From: JBFKMV01 sp041629655
GTDB lineage: Bacteria > Acidobacteriota > Polarisedimenticolia > Polarisedimenticolales > Polarisedimenticolaceae
DNA length: 12,040 nucleotides
Direction of reading: 5' to 3'
Assembly: GCA_041629655.1 (NCBI GenBank)
Contig: JBFKMV010000164.1
Coordinates: forward strand, 1 to 12,040
The translations under genes were made by a program, and so were the position numbers. The notes under the pieces were generated by a model that did not search any database, was not told where the DNA came from, and saw nothing but the letters and a program-made list of their open reading frames with translations. This document shows, piece by piece, positions 6,776-12,040 of this stretch (position 1 is the first letter of the stretch; every line of letters starts with the position of its first letter).

Positions 6776-8389
6776 ATGCGTTCGAACGTCTACGCCGTCC
6801 TGGTTTGCCTGGCGCTCCTCGGCGCGACGGCCGCGGGTGCCGGCGTGCTCGAGGACAACGAGTTCGTGCCCGACCAGCTGCTGGTCAAGTTCCATCCCGG
6901 AACGCCCGACTACATCGTCGACGCGATCAACGCCTCCGAGGGCGCGTCCGTCGGACAGCGCTTCCGTCTCGACGCCGACCTCAGACTGATCCAGCTTCCC
7001 GAGGGGTCGGACGTGCTGGCCGCCGCCGAGCGCTACAGCGGCCAGGCCGAGGTGGTCTACGCCGAGCCGAACCACATCTACCGCATCGGGTTGATTCCCG
7101 ACGACACCCGCTTCGGCGAGCTGTGGGGCATGCACAACACCGGCCAGAGCGGCGGGGCGTTCGACTTCGACATCGACGCGCCCGAGGCCTGGGACGAGCA
7201 CACCGACTCTCCGGCCGTGGTGATCGGCAGCATCGACACCGGCATCGACGAGGACCATGAGGACCTGGCCGAGAACATGTGGACCAACCCCGGCGAGATC
7301 CCGGGCAACGGGACCGACGACGACGGAAACGGGTTCGTCGACGACGTCAACGGTTGGGACTTCGTCAACAACGACAACAACCCCAACGACGACAACTCGC
7401 ACGGCTCGCACACGATGGGCACCGCGGCCGGCCGCGGGAACAACGGCAAGGGCGTGGCCGGCGTGACCTGGTCGGCGCAGATCATGTCGATCAAGGTCTG
7501 CAACTCCTTCGGCAGCTGCCCGACCAACGCGATCATCAACGGGATCGACTACGCCACCGATAACGGCGCCCACGTGACCAGCAACTCCTACGGCGGCGGG
7601 GGCTTCAACCAGTCGATGTTCGACGCGATCTCGCGCGCCAACGACGCGAGCGTGCTGTTCTCGGCCGCCGCGGGCAACAACAATCGGAACAACGACACGT
7701 CGCCCTTCTACCCCGCGACCTACGACCTGCCCAACATCATCTCGGTCGCGGCGATGGACCGCTTCGGCAACCGCTCCAGCTTCTCCAACTACGGAGCCAC
7801 GACGGTCGACCTCGGCGCGCCGGGCAGCTCGATCCTCAGCACCAACCCCAACAACGCCTACGGCAACAAGAGCGGCACCTCGATGGCCTGCCCGCACGTC
7901 ACCGGCGCGGTGGCCTATTTGATGGGCTTCAACCCGACGCTGCCCTACCTCGACTACAAGCAGGTCCTGATGGACAGCGTCGAGCCGAACGACAATCTGG
8001 CCGGCCGCGCCGTCAGCGGCGGCGTGCTGAACCTGCGCAAGGCGCTCGACCTGATGCCGCCGCTGGTGATCCCGGAGGAGAACGATCCGCCGGTCGCCGA
8101 TCCGGGCGGTCCGTACAAGGGTCGCGCCTTCAACCCGATCACCTTCGACGGCTCGGGCTCCACGGATCCCGACGACGTCGAGCTGGGCGACTTCGTCAGC
8201 GTGTACGTGTGGGACTTCGGTGACGGAAGCGTGGTCACCACGTCCTCACCGACCGTGACCCACACCTACGCTTTCGGCAACGCCGACTACACGGTGACGC
8301 TGACGGTCAAGGACAAGTTCCGCGTCCCCAGCTCCCCCGAGACCACCACGTGCCGCATCCGCGGCGGGGGCCGCAAGGCCAAGAACTGA
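6776..8389 (+). CDS. Secreted subtilisin-like serine protease (S8) with C-terminal PKD domain
   Basis: A 537-residue exported protease. Order: signal peptide (1 to about 23, hydrophobic core LVCLALLGATAAGAG), inhibitor-like propeptide (about 30-102: VPDQLLVKFHPG to VVYAEPNHIYR), S8 catalytic domain (about 117-425), then one PKD domain (about 434-525 with ADPGGPYKG, DGSGSTDPD, YVWDFGDGS, HTYAFGNADYTVTLTV) and a short basic tail. The catalytic triad is complete: Asp154 in GSIDTGID, His209 in NSHGSHTMG, Ser369 in SGTSMACPHVTG; the oxyanion Asn is about 301 in AAAGN. The acidic Asn/Asp insert around 178-207 (DDDGNGFVDDVNGWDFVNND) is common in this S8 subgroup and probably binds Ca2+. HGSHTMG differs from the usual HGTHVAG. 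It starts at ATG 6776 after AGGGGGG; a TTG at 6740 in the same frame is less likely. It ends before a strong hairpin, so it is probably transcribed alone. Substrate unknown. Confidence 0.93.
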   Translation: MRSNVYAVLVCLALLGATAAGAGVLEDNEFVPDQLLVKFHPGTPDYIVDAINASEGASVGQRFRLDADLRLIQLPEGSDVLAAAERYSGQAEVVYAEPNHIYRIGLIPDDTRFGELWGMHNTGQSGGAFDFDIDAPEAWDEHTDSPAVVIGSIDTGIDEDHEDLAENMWTNPGEIPGNGTDDDGNGFVDDVNGWDFVNNDNNPNDDNSHGSHTMGTAAGRGNNGKGVAGVTWSAQIMSIKVCNSFGSCPTNAIINGIDYATDNGAHVTSNSYGGGGFNQSMFDAISRANDASVLFSAAAGNNNRNNDTSPFYPATYDLPNIISVAAMDRFGNRSSFSNYGATTVDLGAPGSSILSTNPNNAYGNKSGTSMACPHVTGAVAYLMGFNPTLPYLDYKQVLMDSVEPNDNLAGRAVSGGVLNLRKALDLMPPLVIPEENDPPVADPGGPYKGRAFNPITFDGSGSTDPDDVELGDFVSVYVWDFGDGSVVTTSSPTVTHTYAFGNADYTVTLTVKDKFRVPSSPETTTCRIRGGGRKAKN

Positions 8390-8413
8390 CGCGGGCGACA
8401 ACCCGGGTCCGTG

Positions 8414-8443
8414 CAAGGGCCGCCCGAAAAAGGGCGGCCCTTG
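8414..8443 (+). terminator. Strong hairpin terminator after the subtilase gene
   Basis: A perfect 12-bp inverted repeat, CAAGGGCCGCCC (8414-8425) and GGGCGGCCCTTG (8432-8443), with a GAAAAA loop, begins 25 bases after the TGA at 8387-8389. The T-rich tail is poor (TTGTCGT), but the stem is long, GC-rich and correctly placed. Confidence 0.75.
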
Positions 8444-8452
8444 TCGTGACTC

Positions 8453-8481
8453 TGGACAACCATCGCGTTTTTGGGTATCTC
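8453..8481 (+). promoter_or_regulatory. Candidate sigma-70-type promoter of the beta-helix gene
   Basis: TGGACA (8453-8458, five of six matches to TTGACA) is followed after exactly 17 bases by TATCTC (8476-8481, three of six matches to TATAAT). It lies just past the terminator and 44 bases before the ATG at 8526. The spacer contains a T-run. A weak -10 makes this a candidate only. Confidence 0.4.
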
Positions 8482-8525
8482 AATAGCCGCCCGAGGGGTC
8501 CCGGGATGGGGGGAAGCCGGCCGAG

Positions 8526-9938
8526 ATGAGTCCCACGATGCCCAAGACGGCGGTGTGCGTCCTGCTGGCTGCCGCCCTGCTCGCCGGCGAGGCGAGCGCC
8601 GCCACGCTGACGGTGGACGACGACGGCCCGGCCGATTTCGGCTCGATCCAGTCGGCGATCAACGGCGCGATCAACGGCGACGAGATCTTGGTCAAGCCCG
8701 GGCGCTACCGCGAGACGGTCAATTTCCTCGGCAAATCGCTGACCGTGCGGAGCGAGCAGGGACCGGCCCGCACGGTGATCTTCCTCGAGGGCGAGACCCG
8801 CATCATCCGGCTGAACGGCGACTCGACCCTGCGCGGGTTCACGATCACCGGAGGCCGGGCCAGGGTCGGTGGAGGGATCTACGTCACCGACGGAGCGCAA
8901 CCCTCGATCGAGGACAACATCATCGAGAACAACACCGCCGAGTGGAACGGCGTGCTGCCCGCGTTCGGCGGCGGGATCGCGGTGGACCTCGCCGCGGCGC
9001 CCGTGATCACCCGCAACGTGATCCGCGGGAACCTGGCCCTGGGAGACGTCGACGGATCCTTCGGCTACGGCGGCGGGATCGACGTCGGCGACTACACCAG
9101 CGCCACGATCACCAACAACCTGATACTGGACAACGAGGCCAGCGATTCGGGTGGCGGCATCTCCGTCGGCCTCAACGACAACGCCGACCCGGTGGAGATC
9201 GTCAACAACACGCTGGTCGGCAACCGGGCCGGGCTGGACGGCCACACGGTCGCGACGCTGGGCGGCGGCATCGTCCTGGACGCCGACTTCACCGGCGAGG
9301 TCCGGAACAACGCGCTTCAGGGCAACACCGCCGACGACGGCGGCGGCATCATCTTCCTCGGCGGCGGGTTGCAGGGCATCCTGTACGAGAACAACGACTT
9401 CGACGGCAACACGCCCAACGACTGCGCCAATCTCCCGGGTTCCAAGTGCAGCCAGGACCAGTTCTTCCTGCCGCCGTTGTTCGTGGACCCCGCGGGTGGC
9501 GACTACCGGTTGCGCTTCGACTCGGGCCTGATCGACATCGGCACGGGCGCGGGCGCCCCGTCCGTGGATCTCGCGGGTCGCGCGCGGCCCGTCGACGGCG
9601 ACCTGGCCGGCGGGGCGACGCCGGACATCGGCGCCTGGGAGAACCAGGGCGAGGTCACGCGGTTGCGCTTCGACAGCAAGACCGACCTGAGCTGGGACGG
9701 CAGCGCCAACCTCGCGGTGACCTTCGACGTCTACCGGGATCCCCTGTCGGCGCTGGGCCCGCTCAGCGCCGGGACCTGCTGGCAGACCGGACTGGGCGCC
9801 ACGACGACCACCGACCTGTCCGAGCCGCTGCCCGGAGAGGGGCGGTTCTACCTCGTCGCCGGCCAGGATCTGGCTGTCGGCTCGCTGGGCTTCACGAGCG
9901 ACGGGACGCAGCGCACCCCGGCCTTCGCCTGCCCCTGA
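8526..9938 (+). CDS. Secreted right-handed beta-helix repeat protein with C-terminal module
   Basis: A 470-residue exported protein. A signal peptide covers residues 1 to about 26 (AVCVLLAAALLAGEASA). The start of the mature chain, VDDDGPADFGSIQSAINGAINGD then VKPGRYRETV in sequence, is the classic entry to pectate-lyase-like right-handed beta-helix proteins. Rungs follow from about 90 to 295 (FTITGGRARVGGGIYV, IEDNIIENN, ITRNVIRGN, ITNNLILDNEA, IVNNTLVGN, VRNNALQGN), with repeated GGGI turns and Asn ladders. A closing segment with FVDPAGGDYRLR and TPDIGAWE (about 318-372) is typical of these proteins. Residues about 377-470 form a separate beta module (LRFDSKTDLSWD, TFDVYRDPL, FYLVAGQDL, GSLGFTSDGTQR, end FACP). 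I see no recognised catalytic residues, so a polysaccharide-binding, lyase or structural role is open. ATG 8538 is an alternative start; GGGGGGA at 8508-8514 suits 8526. Asn and Gly are strongly enriched in the helix part. Confidence 0.88.
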   Translation: MSPTMPKTAVCVLLAAALLAGEASAATLTVDDDGPADFGSIQSAINGAINGDEILVKPGRYRETVNFLGKSLTVRSEQGPARTVIFLEGETRIIRLNGDSTLRGFTITGGRARVGGGIYVTDGAQPSIEDNIIENNTAEWNGVLPAFGGGIAVDLAAAPVITRNVIRGNLALGDVDGSFGYGGGIDVGDYTSATITNNLILDNEASDSGGGISVGLNDNADPVEIVNNTLVGNRAGLDGHTVATLGGGIVLDADFTGEVRNNALQGNTADDGGGIIFLGGGLQGILYENNDFDGNTPNDCANLPGSKCSQDQFFLPPLFVDPAGGDYRLRFDSGLIDIGTGAGAPSVDLAGRARPVDGDLAGGATPDIGAWENQGEVTRLRFDSKTDLSWDGSANLAVTFDVYRDPLSALGPLSAGTCWQTGLGATTTTDLSEPLPGEGRFYLVAGQDLAVGSLGFTSDGTQRTPAFACP

Positions 9939-10018
9939 CGCTGGCCCCCGGCCGCGGCAGGGCCTATCCTCTACAGTCCCGGCGCACCGTACCGGCCAGC
10001 GCCGCGAGAGGACGTTCG

Positions 10019-11056
10019 ATGCGCAGGTCGCTCCAACTCACGGCATCCGGACTGCTGGGCGCGCTGGTCCTGGTCCTGGCGCTGGCCCCCGGGTGCTCCA
10101 GCGCCTCCGGCACCGCGGCGAGCGCGGCCTGGGCGCTGCTGCCCGACGACGTGATCGCGGTGATGCACCTCGACGTGACCACGTTGAGCGAGTCCGAGCT
10201 GTTCCGGGCCGTCGATGCGCGCTACGGCGACCGCATGTCGCCCTCCGACAGGGACTACGCCGAGCTGATGGAGCAGACCGGCTTCGATCCCCGCACCGAC
10301 CTGGAGGCGATAACGATCGGGGTCGGCGGAGGCGCGGACGACGACGACGGGCCCGTGTACATGATCGTGCGCGGCGCGTTCGACCAGAACAAGATCCAGC
10401 TCTACGCCCGCGACCACGCCGAGGTCGAGACCGGCTCCCTGGACGGGCTGACCACCTACCGCCTGCAGCTGCGTGAGGGGCAACCCGGTCCGCCCTCCAA
10501 GGTGGCCTGGCTGGACGAGGGGACGCTGATCCTCGCCTCCGAGCCGGACTTCCCGAAGCTCGCCCGATCCGCCCGCGACGGTGGCGGCGGTGCGGGCTCG
10601 TCCGCGCTCGCCCGTCTGCTCGCCGCGACGCGGGGCCAGGCCTACTTCGCGATGGAGATCCCGGAAGCCGCCCCGCAGCAGCAGGGTGACGACGCGGCTC
10701 CGCAGCCGAGCGGGATCCGGGGCATCGTGGCGTCCCAGCTCCAGGGCCCGCTGGGGACCCTGCAGACGTTGCTGTTCACCATGGACGCGGCGCAGGGTCT
10801 CGACCTGGCGCTGCGCGCCGAGGCGGACAACGAGAACAACGGCCGGCTGGTGCACGAGATGCTGACCGGCTACGTGGCCCTGGGACGTCTGATGGCCGGC
10901 GAGAACCCGGAGCTGGCGAGCCTGCTGGAGCGTTTGAAGCTCGAGCGCACGGGCACCGTGGTGAGCCTGTCGATGTCGATGACCACCGACGAGGTGCTCG
11001 GCGCAATCGCCGCCGCGGAAGACGCCACCGGGGGGTCGGCGGTCGCCGGCGAGTAG
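10019..11056 (+). CDS. Unassigned putative lipoprotein
   Basis: A 345-residue protein that I do not assign to a named family. The ATG at 10019 follows GAGAGGA at a good distance. The N-terminus MRRSLQLTASGLLGALVLVL then ALAPGC looks like a lipoprotein signal with Cys26 as the lipidation site, although APGC is not a perfect lipobox. The mature part starts with a WALLPDDVIAVMHLDV segment (38-53), a pattern seen at the start of several uncharacterised bacterial exported proteins. It continues with an acidic loop GGADDDDG (104-111), alternating strand and helix, TYRLQLREG, and a WLDEGTLILASEPDFPKLA segment. No enzyme motif is visible. The gene follows the beta-helix gene by 80 bp on the same strand and may share its transcript or have its own promoter. 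It converges on the TMTC-like gene. Upstream translation of this frame overlaps the beta-helix gene out of frame and is not real. Confidence 0.82.
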   Translation: MRRSLQLTASGLLGALVLVLALAPGCSSASGTAASAAWALLPDDVIAVMHLDVTTLSESELFRAVDARYGDRMSPSDRDYAELMEQTGFDPRTDLEAITIGVGGGADDDDGPVYMIVRGAFDQNKIQLYARDHAEVETGSLDGLTTYRLQLREGQPGPPSKVAWLDEGTLILASEPDFPKLARSARDGGGGAGSSALARLLAATRGQAYFAMEIPEAAPQQQGDDAAPQPSGIRGIVASQLQGPLGTLQTLLFTMDAAQGLDLALRAEADNENNGRLVHEMLTGYVALGRLMAGENPELASLLERLKLERTGTVVSLSMSMTTDEVLGAIAAAEDATGGSAVAGE

Positions 11057-11075
11057 GCCGGGCGTCTACTCCGGC
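11045..11075. terminator. Hairpin formed by the two convergent stop codons
   Basis: GCCG-gc-GAGTAG (11045-11056) can pair with CTACTC-CGGC (11066-11075) around a 9-base loop. The stem contains the TAG of the lipoprotein gene and the complement of the TAG of the TMTC-like gene. It could stop transcription in both directions, but no T-run follows on either strand. Confidence 0.35.
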
Positions 11076-12040
11076 GCGCTCCTGACACGCTCCAGGCGCT
11101 CCAGGTTCAGCCGCGCCTTCTCGTGATCCGGTTGCAGCTCGAGCACCCGCCGCCAGCACTCCGCGGCGCGATCCCACTGTTCGAGTGACGCGTGCGCCGC
11201 GCCCAGATTGAGCAGGGTCGTCGGGTCGTCCGGACGCAGCCGGTCGGCGGCGGCGAGGTGCTCGACGGCCGCGGCGTGACGCCCCTGCTTGAACAGGAAC
11301 GTCCCGTAGGCCTGGCGACCGTCGAGATAGTCGGGAAACCGCTCGACCACCTCGCGGTAGGACGCATCGGCGGCCGCGGGATCCCGCGGCTCGAGCGAGT
11401 TCGCGTAGTTGCGGAGCGCGCGCGCGCTGGCCGGCCGGTTCCGATGCTCGTGCTCGAACAGCGTCAGGTTGTCCTTCCAGTCCAGGGTCCGCTCCCAGGT
11501 CAGCGCGCCGAAGGCCAGCCCGATCGCCATCAGCACCGTCCAGGCCGGCGCCCGCCCCGGCAGCCGGCCGATCACCCATCCGAGGACGATGCACCACGCC
11601 ACCGAGGGCAGGTACAACAGCCGCTCGCCGAACAGCGTGCCGATCGTCAGCAGCAGGTTCGACGTCGGCACCCAGGCGACCAGCAGGAAGCCGACCCAGA
11701 AACCCACCACGCGCAAGCGGCCGCCGCGGCGCCACAGCGCCACGGCCAGCACCGCCAGGCCCGGCAACAGCACCAGCGCGAGCAGCACCCGCGCGTGAAG
11801 CGGCGATTGCAGCGTCGGCAGCTTGGGCCACGCGTAGTCGACGGAGAACCGGAACGGCAGCGCGAGCTGCTCGAGCCACAACGTGAACACCGAAAGTGCG
11901 GTCCAGACGCGATCGGCCGCGCCGGCCACGACGAGCTGGTTGTCGTAGAACCCCGTCGGCAACGTTTCCGTCCCGACCGCACGGCTGCGCAGGATCCACC
12001 ACGCGCCGAGCATCACGGCCCAACCGGCCGCGAGCCCGCC
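11066..12040 (-). CDS. TMTC/DUF1736-like membrane glycosyltransferase-type protein with TPRs (5' end outside window)
   Basis: The C-terminal 324 codons of a multi-pass membrane protein; the frame is open at the right edge and already inside a hydrophobic segment, so the start lies outside. About six membrane segments are visible (AAGWAVMLGAWWILRS; WTALSVFTLWLEQLALPF; VLLALVLLPGLAVLAVAL; GFWVGFLLVAWVPTSNLLL; YLPSVAWCIVLGWVIG; WTVLMAIGLAFGALTW). PTSNLLLTIGTLFGERLLYL followed by PSV matches the conserved block of the TMTC/DUF1736 family, whose eukaryotic members are O-mannosyltransferases of the GT-C fold. The C-terminal soluble part holds three TPRs (about ALRNYANSLEPRDPAAADAS; YGTFLFKQGRHAAAVEHLAA; LLNLGAAHASLEQWDRAAE). 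The catalytic loop would lie in the part outside the window, so activity cannot be judged. Inferred: transfer of a sugar from a lipid carrier to exported protein. It ends with TAG, 9 bp from the convergent lipoprotein stop. Confidence 0.83.
   Translation of the reverse strand, partial: GGLAAGWAVMLGAWWILRSRAVGTETLPTGFYDNQLVVAGAADRVWTALSVFTLWLEQLALPFRFSVDYAWPKLPTLQSPLHARVLLALVLLPGLAVLAVALWRRGGRLRVVGFWVGFLLVAWVPTSNLLLTIGTLFGERLLYLPSVAWCIVLGWVIGRLPGRAPAWTVLMAIGLAFGALTWERTLDWKDNLTLFEHEHRNRPASARALRNYANSLEPRDPAAADASYREVVERFPDYLDGRQAYGTFLFKQGRHAAAVEHLAAADRLRPDDPTTLLNLGAAHASLEQWDRAAECWRRVLELQPDHEKARLNLERLERVRSAPE

Noticed and set aside
6635..7897. 420-codon minus-strand frame opposite the subtilase
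   Set aside because: Val/Gly/Arg-rich antisense shadow of a gene with a complete S8 triad.
8471..10018. Upstream part of the long plus-strand frame that ends with the lipoprotein
   Set aside because: It overlaps the beta-helix gene in another frame and is Arg-rich without domains. The lipoprotein start at 10019 has its own ribosome binding site and signal sequence.

Overview
The window is GC-rich bacterial DNA with long ORFs and strong third-position GC. The proteins suggest a diderm (Gram-negative-type) lineage with a large secreted proteome: a PilT-like ATPase, paired M16 peptidases with signal peptides, a lipoprotein, and secreted S8/PKD, beta-helix, DUF11 and thrombospondin-type-3 proteins. 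The C-terminal module of the beta-helix protein resembles modules I associate with Acidobacteriota, Eisenbacteria or Krumholzibacteria-type genomes and Myxococcota, but I cannot assign a phylum from the sequence alone.

Layout, left to right. Positions 1-2509 (minus) hold the 5' part of a large secreted protein: signal peptide, unassigned N-terminal region, one DUF11-type domain, then acidic Ca2+-binding TSP3-type repeats that run off the left edge. The repeat part is built from a 630-bp (210-residue) tandem unit. Positions 2679-6566 (minus) look like an operon read pilT-like ATPase -> M16 peptidase with an intact HxxEH site -> M16 partner without HxxEH but with the R/Y pair. The catalytic M16 gene carries an in-frame TAG at 4127-4129. 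Beyond it the same frame continues with a convincing M16 C-terminus and ends in a TGA that overlaps the GTG start of the partner gene (GTGA). Positions 6567-6775 are the divergent control region. On the plus strand follow a subtilisin-like protease with a PKD domain (6776-8389), a strong hairpin terminator, a secreted right-handed beta-helix protein (8526-9938) and an unassigned lipoprotein (10019-11056). At the right edge a minus-strand TMTC/DUF1736-like membrane protein with TPRs (11066-12040, 5' end outside) converges on the lipoprotein gene with only 9 bp between the stops.

How the genes may fit together (inference): most products are exported or envelope-associated. The M16 pair would form a two-subunit processing or degrading peptidase behind a pilus-retraction ATPase. 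The subtilase, beta-helix and DUF11/TSP3 proteins are extracellular. The TMTC-like protein belongs to a family of lipid-linked-sugar-dependent glycosyltransferases acting on exported proteins. I see no CRISPR array, tRNA, rRNA, insertion sequence or attachment site. The two observations most worth a second look are the in-frame amber codon in the M16 gene and the 630-bp internal duplication in the TSP3 gene.
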